Below, in pieces: positions 1-8,309 of a stretch of 64,000 nt of DNA. This DNA is from Kushneria avicenniae (lineage in GTDB: Bacteria > Pseudomonadota > Gammaproteobacteria > Pseudomonadales > Halomonadaceae): the NCBI RefSeq assembly GCF_900112585.1, contig NZ_FOLY01000001.1, forward strand, positions 248,001 to 312,000, in the 5' to 3' direction. The number at the start of each line of letters is the position of its first letter. Position 1 is the first letter of the stretch. The position numbers and the translations under genes were made by a program. Under the pieces are notes generated by a model. The model saw nothing but the letters and a program-made list of their open reading frames with translations. It was not told the origin of the DNA and ran no database searches.

Positions 1-44
1 TTCTTTGAAGCCGTTCCATTGCTGTCCTTTCCAGAGAATCTTTC

Positions 45-542
45 ATGATCATTCTTTCCACCAGCGCCGGCGATATCAAGATCGAACTCTTCCATGACGA
101 GGCGCCCCAGACGGCCGCCAACTTTGAGCGCTACGTCAAGGAAGGTCATTACGACAACACCCTGCTTCACCGCGTCATCGACGGTTTCATGGTTCAGGGT
201 GGCGGATTTGATACCGACTTTTCTCAAAAGCCCGTGCACGCTTCCATCGCCAATGAGGCCAACAACGGCCTCAAGAACAGCCGTGGCCACCTTGCCATGG
301 CACGCACCGGCGACCCGCACTCGGCGACGGCACAGTTTTTCATCAATGTCGCTGACAACGACTTTCTGAACCACACCTCTCCCACTCCGCAGGGCTGGGG
401 CTACTGTGTGTTTGGTCGAGTGGTTGAAGGCATGGACGTTGTCGACAGGATCAAGGGTGTGGCCACCACCCGTCGTCACGGGCACGCCGATGTTCCTGCC
501 GAAGATGTTGTGCTCGAGTCGGCTCGCCTGGCCGATGCCTGA
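45..542 (+). CDS. ppiB: Peptidyl-prolyl cis-trans isomerase B (cyclophilin)
   Basis: Cytoplasmic cyclophilin that catalyses cis-trans isomerisation of X-Pro bonds during protein folding. The 165 residues match the usual length of bacterial PpiB and there is no signal peptide. The cyclophilin core is clear: [12 protein letters not shown] near residues 42-53 carries the catalytic Arg and Phe, and QFFINV follows near residue 97. The ATG at 45 lies after a modest purine stretch (AGAGAA). lpxH follows in the same direction about 60 bases downstream, the ppiB-lpxH order also found in pseudomonads. Identification is secure. Confidence 0.95.
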   Translation: MIILSTSAGDIKIELFHDEAPQTAANFERYVKEGHYDNTLLHRVIDGFMVQGGGFDTDFSQKPVHASIANEANNGLKNSRGHLAMARTGDPHSATAQFFINVADNDFLNHTSPTPQGWGYCVFGRVVEGMDVVDRIKGVATTRRHGHADVPAEDVVLESARLADA

Positions 543-602
543 TTGCCGAACAATGATGTTTCAGGCGCAGCGCCATGCTGCGCCCCTTTAGCAGGAGAGG
601 TC

Positions 603-1358
603 ATGACGACACTGTTTATTGCCGATCTGCACTTGCAGCAGGATACCCCCGAGCTGACCCGGGCGTTCCTGAACTATCTGGAGTATCGCGCCCGGAGTGC
701 TGATGCGCTCTATATCATGGGCGATCTGTTCGAAAGCTGGATCGGTGATGATGCCATCGGCGAGTTCGAGCAGGAAATCATTGATGCCCTGCGCCGCTTT
801 AGTGCCAGTGGTAGACAGCTCTACATCATGCATGGCAATCGCGATTTCCTGCTGGGTGAACGCTTCGCCGAGCTCGCGGGTGCCATGTTGATTGATGATC
901 CCGCCATCATGACCATCGGCAATGATACGCCGGTTCTTTTGATGCATGGCGACAGCCTCTGCACTCAGGACAACGAATACATGCAGTTTCGCGCCATGAC
1001 GCGCGACCCGCAATGGCAGCAAAAAACGCTGGCACTGCCGGTCAAGCAGCGCCGCCAGCTGGCAGACCGCATGCGAGAAGGTTCCGGCAGTGCCAACGGC
1101 AGCAAGTCTGATGAGATCATGGATGTCAGTCAGGACGCCGTGGAAAACATCATGCAGCAGTGCCACGTTCGCACGTTGATTCACGGCCACACGCATCGTC
1201 CTGATGTGCACGATTTCTGCCTGCAGGATGACGGCGTCGGCAAACGCTATGTACTGGGCGACTGGCAGGCGGGTCGCGACCGGGGCTGGGAAGTGCGTCT
1301 GGACGGCACGACTCTGACGCTGGAACATTTCAGCCTGTCGGAACTTTCTCACCACTGA
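603..1358 (+). CDS. lpxH: UDP-2,3-diacylglucosamine diphosphatase
   Basis: Hydrolyses UDP-2,3-diacylglucosamine to lipid X and UMP in lipid A synthesis, acting peripherally on the inner membrane. The 251 residues show the calcineurin-like metallophosphatase motifs in order: ADLHL near the N-terminus, GDLFESWIGDD, GNRDF, MHGDSL and HGHTHRP. The open frame extends upstream to a TTG at 543, but the ATG at 603 is preceded by GCAGGAGAGGTC, a strong ribosome binding site, and puts the first metal motif where the family has it. A hairpin terminator follows directly. Confidence 0.94.
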   Translation: MTTLFIADLHLQQDTPELTRAFLNYLEYRARSADALYIMGDLFESWIGDDAIGEFEQEIIDALRRFSASGRQLYIMHGNRDFLLGERFAELAGAMLIDDPAIMTIGNDTPVLLMHGDSLCTQDNEYMQFRAMTRDPQWQQKTLALPVKQRRQLADRMREGSGSANGSKSDEIMDVSQDAVENIMQQCHVRTLIHGHTHRPDVHDFCLQDDGVGKRYVLGDWQAGRDRGWEVRLDGTTLTLEHFSLSELSHH

Positions 1359-1366
1359 CGTGCTCT

Positions 1367-1390
1367 GACGCCCCGAGCCGGGGCGTCCTT
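1367..1390 (+). terminator. Terminator after lpxH
   Basis: Perfect 8-bp stem GACGCCCC/GGGGCGTC (1367-1374 and 1380-1387) with a GAGCC loop, followed by CTTAT. It lies between the convergent lpxH and miaE genes. The short T run makes it a moderate rather than a classic intrinsic terminator. Confidence 0.7.
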
Positions 1391-1417
1391 ATATGGCGCC
1401 AGTTGCACCATTCGCTA

Positions 1418-2035
1418 TCATGCAGCGACCGGAACGCCGCTGTGAAAGCGAAATTCATGATCGGGTGATTCAATCAGCGACTTTTCCACTTCACCAAAAA
1501 AGGCCACCCGCTCGTCGATCGGTCCGTCGGCATACTGCGCGGCCAGCTCCAGATAATCTTCAAAGTGCCGCCCTTCGGATTTCACCAGACTGCGATAAAA
1601 CTTCGCCAGCGTGTCATCAAGGTGAGGAATCAGACAGGCGAAGCGCTCGCATGAGCGTGCTTCAATGTAGGCCCCCACAATCAACACATCGATCAGCCTT
1701 CCGGGCTCCTGCTCACGCACGTGCTCGCGCAGTCCCTGGGCATAGCGCGAAGCAGAGACATGCTCATAATCGATACCGCGCTCACGCATCAGCGTGACGA
1801 CCTGTTCAAAGTGTAAAAGCTCCTCACGCGCCAGCTGTGACATCTTGGTCAAAAGATCGACACGGCTCGTGTAGCGATACATGAGGCTCATGGCCGTTGA
1901 AGCGGCTTTTTTCTCACACTGGGCGTGATCAATCATCAAAAGGCGTTCATTGCCAAGTGCTGCATTCACCCAGCTCCGAGGTGTTCGGCAGGGCAGAAAA
2001 TCAAGCAGTTCAGAAGGCATCAGTTCGTGGGACAT
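1418..2035 (-). CDS. miaE: tRNA-(ms2io6A)-hydroxylase
   Basis: Non-haem diiron monooxygenase that hydroxylates the isopentenyl group of ms2i6A at position 37 of tRNAs reading U-starting codons. The 205 residues carry the carboxylate/histidine ligand pattern of the family: DHAQCEKKAA, then REELLHFEQV, EARSCERFA and KSEGRHFEDY, giving paired E...ExxH-type ligands on helices. The gene stands alone, convergent with lpxH. The identification rests on these motifs and on length typical of the Pseudomonas-type enzymes. Confidence 0.92.
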   Translation of the reverse strand: MSHELMPSELLDFLPCRTPRSWVNAALGNERLLMIDHAQCEKKAASTAMSLMYRYTSRVDLLTKMSQLAREELLHFEQVVTLMRERGIDYEHVSASRYAQGLREHVREQEPGRLIDVLIVGAYIEARSCERFACLIPHLDDTLAKFYRSLVKSEGRHFEDYLELAAQYADGPIDERVAFFGEVEKSLIESPDHEFRFHSGVPVAA

Positions 2036-2393
2036 ATCACAACCGGATTAAAGAGATGGACATCATGAGCGACCCGGCAGGATCACCTGATCAAAAGCTC
2101 GAATATTGTAACGTCAAAGGGCTGACGTCCCTACCGCTACAGAAGATAATGGCGAGTATTTGATAACACAGGCGAAGATTCAGACTATTGCTATACTTCC
2201 AGCCTGTATCGGATCGAGATGGGTGCAGACGTTTTTTTACAAGTGACTGATGCATTCTAATCTTTACGAGAACCGATTCTCATGCTAAAAATGTTTTTGA
2301 AAACACTGTTCGAGTAATAACAGCTTACCGAATCGATTTTGATCATGGAGCAGGACGCTCCGGTCAATACAGGCTTCATGCAAGGAGATCATC
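2036..2393. other. Divergent intergenic region between miaE and the outer-membrane protein gene
   Basis: About 360 bases with no credible gene. It holds an extended -10 element (2189-2197), a short inverted repeat GAGAA-CCGA-TTCTC (2268-2281) and, next to the downstream gene, a strong AAGGAG ribosome binding site. If the -10 element is used, the outer-membrane protein mRNA has a leader of roughly 190 nt, long enough for post-transcriptional control. The leader is AT-richer than the surrounding genes. Confidence 0.6.
2189..2197 (+). promoter_or_regulatory. Candidate extended -10 promoter for the outer-membrane protein gene
   Basis: TGCTATACT matches an extended -10 (TGn plus TATACT). I find no good -35 hexamer at the expected distance, as is common for extended -10 promoters. 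Its use is inferred from sequence only. Confidence 0.35.
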
Positions 2394-2975
2394 ATGAAAA
2401 AACTCGCACTGTTCGCTGCACCGCTGTTCGCTTCCTCTCTGGCAGTCGCTCCCATGGCCATGGCCGACACCAGCTCCGGCATCTACTCCGGTGTCGGTGT
2501 TGGTAGCGCACAGGTCCACGATGCTGATGTCAGCAGCTTTAGCGAAAACAACAGTGTGTCAGGCAGCCGCATCACTGACAACAACGACACTGCACAGAGC
2601 GCTTTCGTAGGCTACAAGTTCAACGACTGGTTCTCCACCGAGATCAACTACGCGGATCTTGGCGACATCGCTTATGACTCTGACCAGGGCAGCGGTCACT
2701 ATCAGACCAAGGCTTACAGCCTGAGCGCCATCGGTGAACTGCCCCTGTTCTACGGTGTTTCCGGCTATGCACGCGTTGGCGCTGCCTACTGGAAGGCCAA
2801 CGCTCAGGAAGGTCCGGCCAGCAACCAGTATGGCACTGACCCGGTTTATGGTCTGGGCCTCAAGTACCAGTTCGAAACCGTTCCGGTCTTTGCCCGCGCC
2901 GAGTACACTCGCTATGACATGGATAGCGATTACAAGATCGACGCGGCCATGGCGTCTGTCGGCGTACAGTTCTGA
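2394..2975 (+). CDS. Small outer-membrane beta-barrel protein
   Basis: A 193-residue exported protein. Residues 1-24 form a clear Sec signal peptide (MKKLALFAAPLF..., cleavage after MAMA before DTSSG). The mature part has alternating aromatic/hydrophobic strands separated by acidic turns, and it ends in GVQF with the C-terminal Phe recognised by the BAM complex. This fits an eight-stranded OmpA-like or OmpW-like porin-family barrel; no peptidoglycan-binding OmpA domain is present. It has its own RBS (AAGGAGATCATC) and a strong terminator, so it is probably monocistronic. Specific function is unknown. Confidence 0.8.
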   Translation: MKKLALFAAPLFASSLAVAPMAMADTSSGIYSGVGVGSAQVHDADVSSFSENNSVSGSRITDNNDTAQSAFVGYKFNDWFSTEINYADLGDIAYDSDQGSGHYQTKAYSLSAIGELPLFYGVSGYARVGAAYWKANAQEGPASNQYGTDPVYGLGLKYQFETVPVFARAEYTRYDMDSDYKIDAAMASVGVQF

Positions 2976-2999
2976 TCGACTGTCTCCGCAGTCTCTGAA

Positions 3000-3027
3000 A
3001 AACGGCACCTTCGGGTGCCGTTTTTTT
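3000..3027. terminator. Bidirectional intrinsic terminator
   Basis: Stem AACGGCACC/GGTGCCGTT with a TTCG tetraloop (3001-3022), flanked by an A run on the left and seven T on the right. It can serve the outer-membrane protein gene on the + strand and the small lipoprotein gene on the - strand. Confidence 0.93.
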
Positions 3028-3040
3028 AAGCCGCAATCTT

Positions 3041-3220
3041 TCAGCGATTACAACTGCTGGGACCATCCGGACCCGGCATGCAGGCTCTCTGTCCTGCCTG
3101 CGTCCCCTGATCATTGACTCTGGGCGACTGCCAGACAAATTCCGTATCGTCCCTGTTGGCACAGCCTGAAACCGCCAGAATCAATATCGCCATTATCCCG
3201 CCAGTCCATCGACGCCGCAT
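3041..3220 (-). CDS. Small lipoprotein, 59 residues
   Basis: Short gene found by reading the - strand. It begins MRRRWTGGIMAILILAVSGC, a type II signal peptide with three arginines, a hydrophobic core and a VSGC lipobox (Cys20). The mature part is only 40 residues, hydrophilic, and includes two further cysteines (CMPGP and SCNR near the end). The start is set by a near-perfect ribosome binding site, GAGAGGAGGCACC before ATG. It is divergent from proS and ends at the bidirectional terminator. Similar tiny lipoproteins sit in many proteobacterial genomes; I recognise no specific family. Confidence 0.75.
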   Translation of the reverse strand: MRRRWTGGIMAILILAVSGCANRDDTEFVWQSPRVNDQGTQAGQRACMPGPDGPSSCNR

Positions 3221-3321
3221 GGTGCCTCCTCTCTATAACCGTGTGATGACTTTGGCTGCAAAGCCTGTACGCGCAGCATTGTTGAACTCATACCATCATT
3301 GTTGACGACAGGAAACGCATT

Positions 3322-3351
3322 TTGCCGACAGGCAGCGAATGCTCGTACAAT
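3322..3351 (+). promoter_or_regulatory. Candidate sigma-70 promoter of proS
   Basis: TTGCCG (3322-3327), an 18-bp spacer and TACAAT (3346-3351). The -10 matches consensus at five of six positions. It lies about 40 bases before the proS ATG, giving a leader of about 30 nt. The open frame that extends upstream through it is therefore unlikely to be translated. Confidence 0.5.
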
Positions 3352-3390
3352 GCGGTTCATTTCATCCGGCTCAAGGGAAACATTCGGTTC

Positions 3391-5097
3391 ATGCGCGCCA
3401 GTCAACTGTTGCTATCCACGCTCAAGGAAACGCCCGCCAACGCTGAAGTCGTCAGTCACCAACTGATGCTGCGTGCCGGCATGATTCGAAAACTGGCTTC
3501 CGGCCTTTATACGTGGCTGCCGCTGGGACTTCGCACGCTGCGAAAGGTGGAACAGATCGTGCGCGAGGAGATGAACCGTGCCGACGCGCAGGAGGTCCTG
3601 ATGCCTGCCGTACAGCCTGCCGAGCTCTGGCAGGAATCCGGCCGCTGGGACAAGTACGGCAACCTTTTGCTTCGCCTGCGCGACCGCCATGATCGGGAAT
3701 TCTGCTATGGCCCTACCCATGAAGAGGTCATTACCGATCTGGTCCGCAACGAGGTACGCTCCTACCGTCAGCTGCCGTGCAACTTCTATCAGATCCAGAC
3801 CAAGTTCCGTGATGAAACACGCCCCCGCTTTGGTGTCATGCGCGCGCGCGAGTTCATCATGAAGGATTCCTATTCCTTTGATCTCAATCAGGAAGCAATG
3901 GCGGCCTCTTATCAGAAGATGTATGACGCCTATGTTCGCATCTTCACCAGACTGGGGCTCGATTTCCGCGCCGTTCAGGCCGACAACGGCGAGATCGGCG
4001 GCAGCGCTTCCCACGAGTTCCACGTCCTGGCCGACTCCGGCGAGGATGCCGTCATCTTTTCGACAGGCTCCGACTACGCCGCCAACATTGAAAAGGCGGA
4101 GGCCCTGCCTGATCGCGATGAGCGCGCCACCCCTCAAGAAAACATGCATGAGGTCGATACACCAAACGTCAAGACCATAGCAGCACTGGTTGAAAAGCAC
4201 GGGCTGCCGATCGAGAAAACGGTCAAGACCCTGATCGTGCATGGCACCGAAGGCGGACTGGTAGCGCTCATGGTGCGCGGTGATCACCAGCTCAACGAGG
4301 TCAAGGCACTACATCTGGAGCAGGTCGCCTCTCCGCTGGTCATGGCCAGTGAAGAAGAGATTCGCCAGGCCGTAGGCGCAGGTCCCGGCTCGCTCGGCCC
4401 GGTCGGCCTTGAGATACCGCTGATCATTGATCGAAGCGTGGCGGTCATGAGTGATTTCGGTGCTGGCGCCAACATTGATGACAAGCACTTTTTCGGCATC
4501 AACTGGGAGCGCGACCTGCCCCTGCCGATGGTGGCCGATCTTCGCGATGTGGTCGCCGGCGACCCGTCACCTGACGGCCAAGGCACGCTATCAATCGCCC
4601 GCGGCATTGAGGTCGGCCACGTTTTCCAGCTCGGCACGAAATACTCCGAGGCGCTGGGCGCGACCGTGCTCGATGAAAATGGCAGCAACGTGCCACTGCA
4701 GATGGGGTGTTACGGCATCGGTGTCAGCCGAGTGGTAGCCGCCGCCATCGAACAGAACCATGACGAACGTGGCATTACCCTGCCCGCCAGCCTGGCCCCC
4801 TATCAGGTGGCACTGGTGCCCATGAATGCACACAAGTCACAGGCGGTGCGTGACGAGTCCGAACGCCTCTACAAGGCCTTCAATGACATGGGCATCGAAG
4901 TACTGCTGGATGATCGCGATGAGCGCCCCGGCGTCAAGTTTGCCGACCTTGAACTGATCGGCATTCCGCACCGTATCGTGATCGGAGACCGCGGCCTGAA
5001 AACCGGTGAACTGGAGTACAAGGGAAGACGTGACGACGATATCACCATGGTGGCGCAGCAGGAGGCCGTCGAGTTTATCCGTCAAAAGCTGGTTTGA
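3391..5097 (+). CDS. proS: Prolyl-tRNA synthetase
   Basis: Class II aminoacyl-tRNA synthetase that charges tRNA-Pro. The 568 residues match the bacterial-type enzyme (about 570). Motif 2 is seen in [19 protein letters not shown], motif 3 in [19 protein letters not shown]; between them lies the inserted YbaK-like editing domain (about residues 225-400) that removes Ala-tRNA-Pro, and the anticodon-binding domain forms the C-terminus. The start [16 protein letters not shown] aligns with the family N-terminus; the frame is open 23 codons further up, but that region contains the predicted promoter. Confidence 0.96.
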   Translation: MRASQLLLSTLKETPANAEVVSHQLMLRAGMIRKLASGLYTWLPLGLRTLRKVEQIVREEMNRADAQEVLMPAVQPAELWQESGRWDKYGNLLLRLRDRHDREFCYGPTHEEVITDLVRNEVRSYRQLPCNFYQIQTKFRDETRPRFGVMRAREFIMKDSYSFDLNQEAMAASYQKMYDAYVRIFTRLGLDFRAVQADNGEIGGSASHEFHVLADSGEDAVIFSTGSDYAANIEKAEALPDRDERATPQENMHEVDTPNVKTIAALVEKHGLPIEKTVKTLIVHGTEGGLVALMVRGDHQLNEVKALHLEQVASPLVMASEEEIRQAVGAGPGSLGPVGLEIPLIIDRSVAVMSDFGAGANIDDKHFFGINWERDLPLPMVADLRDVVAGDPSPDGQGTLSIARGIEVGHVFQLGTKYSEALGATVLDENGSNVPLQMGCYGIGVSRVVAAAIEQNHDERGITLPASLAPYQVALVPMNAHKSQAVRDESERLYKAFNDMGIEVLLDDRDERPGVKFADLELIGIPHRIVIGDRGLKTGELEYKGRRDDDITMVAQQEAVEFIRQKLV

Positions 5098-5689
5098 AGC
5101 CGGCTTTCAAGCATGTCTACTGGGCGCCTGTGTAATGACAGGCGCCCTTTTTGCGCCTGCTTCCCTTGCCGCTGCCATCCCCGAGACCCGGATGTCGGCT
5201 CAGATGATCCGCCAGCTCTCGAGCGCTCTGGCCAATGATCACCACTTTGAAGATCATTTTGAAACCGAAGTCTGGATGACCGACATGAATCGGCGTCTGA
5301 CTCCCTTCTTGCCTGATGCCGATCAGAGACTCGAGCTACTCAAGGGCATTCAACGTGAAGCCCTTCGCGCCTCGCTGAATCTACAGCTGGTGCTCTCGGT
5401 CATTGATGTTGAAAGCCGGTTTTTGTCGAAGGCACGCTCAAGTGCCGGTGCCGAAGGCCTCATGCAGGTCATGCCCTTCTGGAAAAAGGAGATCGGACGA
5501 GACAGCGATGACCTGTTCGATCCCGATACCAACCTGCGTTATGGCTGCACCATACTGGCGTGGTATCTCAAGGTCGAAAAGGGAGATGTCACCCGGGCAC
5601 TGGCACGCTACAACGGCAGCACTGGCAAAACGCGCTACCCGGAGCAGGTCATGACACGCTGGGATACGCGCTGGTGGATAGAAGGTTAG
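5030..5689 (+). CDS. Lytic transglycosylase, GH23 family
   Basis: Periplasmic enzyme expected to cleave the MurNAc-GlcNAc bond of peptidoglycan with formation of 1,6-anhydroMurNAc. The C-terminal half is an SLT domain: IDVESRF holds the catalytic Glu, followed by [21 protein letters not shown] and LARYNGS. An N-terminal hydrophobic segment ending [11 protein letters not shown] looks like a signal peptide. The start is uncertain: GTG at 5030 (after AAGGGA) gives 219 residues and overlaps the proS end; GTG 5006 and ATG 5135 are alternatives. A strong terminator hairpin lies within the signal-peptide codons. The next genes, ampG and mltA, share the cell-wall theme. Confidence 0.82.
   Translation: MTTISPWWRSRRPSSLSVKSWFEAGFQACLLGACVMTGALFAPASLAAAIPETRMSAQMIRQLSSALANDHHFEDHFETEVWMTDMNRRLTPFLPDADQRLELLKGIQREALRASLNLQLVLSVIDVESRFLSKARSSAGAEGLMQVMPFWKKEIGRDSDDLFDPDTNLRYGCTILAWYLKVEKGDVTRALARYNGSTGKTRYPEQVMTRWDTRWWIEG
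5122..5152 (+). terminator. Intrinsic terminator of proS, inside the next reading frame
   Basis: Ten-bp stem GGGCGCCTGT/ACAGGCGCCC (5122-5131 and 5138-5147), loop GTAATG, then TTTTT (5148-5152). It begins 24 bases after the proS stop codon. It overlaps codons for the signal peptide of the downstream lytic transglycosylase. Confidence 0.85.
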
Positions 5690-5780
5690 CCGTCAACTAC
5701 CAGCACGCTATCACCTTGATTAAAATTGTGGGTCAGTAGCCGTGGGCGCATCGGTCTGAGAGAATCAGCGCGCCGTTTAA

Positions 5781-7049
5781 ATGCCCGCGACTTTCTGGAC
5801 AAGACCGTTGATTTCGATTGCTACAGCCCGGGCCGCCGCTGCGCGCCATGGTATTACGTTTTTGATGGGGCTGGCGTCAGGTCTGCCACTGCTGCTGACG
5901 GGCAGCGTGCTTCAGGCCTGGATGACCGATGCCGGCGTCGCGCTGGATGCGGTCGGCCTGCTGGCGCTCATTGGCATTCCCTACACGCTCAAGTTTCTCT
6001 GGGCCCCGCTGCTGGACCGCTTCGAACTGCCCTTTCTGGGCAGACGACGCGGCTGGCTTGTGTTGACCCAGCTGCTTCTGGCCTCACTGATCGTCGTTCT
6101 GGCACTTTCCGATCCGGGGTTTGCCCCGTTGACCGTTGGCATTGTGGCACTGGGCATCAGCTTTTTTAGTGCCACTCAGGACATCATCATCGATGCCTAC
6201 CGCCGCGAGCACCTGCCAGAGAAGGAACTCGGCATCGGCTCCAGCCTTTATACCTATGGCTATCGGACCGGCATGCTGTTTGCCTCCGGCGGCGGACTGA
6301 TGCTGGCCGACAGCATCGGCTTTCGCGCCACTTATCTGACCATGGCGGCTCTGCTGGGCTTTTGCATGCTGGTCACGCTCATGGCCCCCGAGCCCGGTGC
6401 CCAGCGTCCCGCACACCCTCAGAGCTGGCGAGACACCTTTCTTGACCCCATTCGCAATTTCATGACGCGCCCCGGCGCGGTGTGGCTGCTGCTGTTTATT
6501 TTGCTCTACAAGCTGGGCGATTCGGTCGCCGGCAACCTGACCACCCCTTTTTACAAATCGCTTGGGTTTTCCAACGCCGAGATCGGTGCCACGGTCAAGA
6601 TCTTCGGTTTCTGGCCGCTATTGGGCGGGATTTTCCTGGGCGGCCTGGTCATCCTGCGTATCGGCATCTATCGCTCCCTCTGGTGGTTCGGGCTGTTGCA
6701 GATGCTATCGACGGCCGGATTTATCTGGCTCAACCACGTGGGCCACTCGATTACGGTACTGGCGGCGGTGGTCAGCTTTGAAAACGCTGCGGCGGGCATG
6801 GGAACGGCGGCCTTTCTGGCGTTCATGGCCGCGCTGACCGACAAGCGCTTTACCGCCGGTCAGTACGCGCTGCTTTCCTCGATCATGGGCCTGCCCCGAG
6901 TCGTGATTTCAGCGCCGGGCGGCATCCTGTCCGAGGCCGTGGGCTGGGACGGCTTCTTTTTGATCTGCACATTGGCCGCTATTCCGGGGCTCATGATCCT
7001 CTGGTATTTTCGCCAATGGCGTGACATTGCCGACTCGCCCAAGCGGTAA
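5781..7049 (+). CDS. ampG: Muropeptide permease AmpG (MFS transporter)
   Basis: Inner-membrane major facilitator that brings GlcNAc-1,6-anhydroMurNAc and its peptides back into the cytoplasm for peptidoglycan recycling; in many Gammaproteobacteria its cargo also controls AmpR-type beta-lactamase induction. The 422 residues form a run of about 12 hydrophobic helices. AmpG-like signatures include GLASGLPLLLTGSVLQAW in the first helix and SATQDIIIDAYRRE in the first half. It lies between two lytic transglycosylases that generate its substrate. The ATG at 5781 has no obvious RBS, so the exact start is less certain. Confidence 0.9.
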   Translation: MPATFWTRPLISIATARAAAARHGITFLMGLASGLPLLLTGSVLQAWMTDAGVALDAVGLLALIGIPYTLKFLWAPLLDRFELPFLGRRRGWLVLTQLLLASLIVVLALSDPGFAPLTVGIVALGISFFSATQDIIIDAYRREHLPEKELGIGSSLYTYGYRTGMLFASGGGLMLADSIGFRATYLTMAALLGFCMLVTLMAPEPGAQRPAHPQSWRDTFLDPIRNFMTRPGAVWLLLFILLYKLGDSVAGNLTTPFYKSLGFSNAEIGATVKIFGFWPLLGGIFLGGLVILRIGIYRSLWWFGLLQMLSTAGFIWLNHVGHSITVLAAVVSFENAAAGMGTAAFLAFMAALTDKRFTAGQYALLSSIMGLPRVVISAPGGILSEAVGWDGFFLICTLAAIPGLMILWYFRQWRDIADSPKR

Positions 7050-7122
7050 TGCTCTTGTGCGCCCTTTTCATGTTTCACGGACGCCGGTCCTGTTGGCCGA
7101 GTCCCCGGAAGAGACCCTGATC

Positions 7123-8256
7123 TTGCCTCTTGACCCTACCAGAATATCTCGTTCGAAAGGCCTTGCCTCGCTGACTCGCATGGCGGGCCTGAGTACCGGC
7201 CTGATACTGACGGGCATGATACTGACCGCCTGCTCTACCAGTCAGACCGGTTTTCAACCGGCCAGAACACCGCAATACACCGATACCAGTACCCCCATGC
7301 ACCCGACCAGCTGGCAACAACTGCCAGGCTGGCACGACGACAACCTGCTGAGCGCCTGGAGCGCCTTTAGAACCAGCTGCGAAAAAATGGCACGCAAGCC
7401 CGACTGGGCTTCGGTCTGCAACGATGCCCGCCATGTTGATCCGCTGGACAGCCGCGCCATCCGACGCTACTTCGAGCAGCACTTTACGCCCTTTACCCTC
7501 AGCAACAGCGACGGTTCAACAGTCGGCACCATCACCGGCTACTACGAGCCTGTGCTTCGGGGATCACGCACGCGCCACGGCCCGTATCAGGTGCCGCTGT
7601 ATCGCAATGCGGGCAACAGCAGTCTGATGGCTGCCAGCCGCAGCCAGCTGATCAAGAGCGGCGTTCTGCGTGGCCGCGAGCTGGTCTGGGTAGATGATCC
7701 GGTAGAAGCCGCCTTCCTGCAGATTCAAGGATCAGGGCGCATCAGGCTTGCCGAGGGGGGTGAAATGCGCGTGGGGTTTGCCGGTGCCAATGATCAGCCC
7801 TTCCAGTCCTTTGCACGCTGGCTGCTGGATCACCACGAAATCACGCCGGCTCAGGCGACCCTGCCGGGTATCAAGGCCTGGGCGAATGCCAATCCCGGCC
7901 GGGTGCAGGAGATGCTCAACGTCAATCCCCGTTTCGTCTTTTTCAGGGAGCTCGACAATACGCACAAGGACAGCGACGGCCCGATCGGGGCGCAGGGTGT
8001 TCCGCTGACGCCGGAACGCAGCATCGCCATAGATCCGGACGAGATCCCGCTCGGCGCACCAGTCTTTTTGTCCACCACCCGGCCGCTGTCCAATCAGCGC
8101 ATGCAGCGCCTGATGCTGGCGCAGGATACCGGCAGCGCCATCAAGGGAACCGTACGCGCCGACTTCTTCTGGGGGCACGGTGATGAGGCCAGTCTCAATG
8201 CCGGGCGCATGAAACAGCCCGGTCAGATGTGGGTATTTCTGCCCAACCGACGGTAG
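7123..8256 (+). CDS. mltA: Membrane-bound lytic murein transglycosylase A
   Basis: Outer-membrane lipoprotein that cleaves glycan strands and produces anhydromuropeptides. A type II signal ends in LTAC (lipobox) after a basic stretch RISRSKG. The MltA barrel carries GYYEPVLRGSR and QIQGSGRIRL; the C-terminal 3D domain carries LAQDTGSAIKG and RADFFWG with the likely catalytic Asp. I chose the TTG at 7123 because GGAAGAG lies nine bases ahead and it keeps positive charges before the hydrophobic core; ATG 7180 is the main alternative. The open frame reaches back into ampG. Confidence 0.88.
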   Translation: MPLDPTRISRSKGLASLTRMAGLSTGLILTGMILTACSTSQTGFQPARTPQYTDTSTPMHPTSWQQLPGWHDDNLLSAWSAFRTSCEKMARKPDWASVCNDARHVDPLDSRAIRRYFEQHFTPFTLSNSDGSTVGTITGYYEPVLRGSRTRHGPYQVPLYRNAGNSSLMAASRSQLIKSGVLRGRELVWVDDPVEAAFLQIQGSGRIRLAEGGEMRVGFAGANDQPFQSFARWLLDHHEITPAQATLPGIKAWANANPGRVQEMLNVNPRFVFFRELDNTHKDSDGPIGAQGVPLTPERSIAIDPDEIPLGAPVFLSTTRPLSNQRMQRLMLAQDTGSAIKGTVRADFFWGHGDEASLNAGRMKQPGQMWVFLPNRR

Positions 8257-8269
8257 CAGACCGTCTTTC

Positions 8270-8301
8270 GAGAACCGCCATGGGCCAACATGGCGATTCT
8301 C
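8270..8301. terminator. Inverted repeat between convergent genes
   Basis: Thirteen-base arms (GAGAACCGCCATG and CATGGCGATTCTC) with a single mismatch and a six-base loop. It sits between the converging ends of mltA and the SEC-C gene. There is no T run, so its role as a terminator is probable but not certain. Confidence 0.5.
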
Positions 8302-8309
8302 GACTGGCG

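Noticed and set aside
1-44. Possible end of an upstream gene at the window edge
   Set aside because: Only 44 bases before ppiB, with no stop-bearing frame that can be tied to a gene.
2268-2281. GAGAACCGATTCTC in the outer-membrane protein gene leader as a regulator site
   Set aside because: Five-base arms are too short to assign a regulator; it is mentioned only as content of the intergenic region.
3412-4287. Open frame of about 291 codons opposite proS
   Set aside because: Shadow of proS; the proS protein is clearly the real product.
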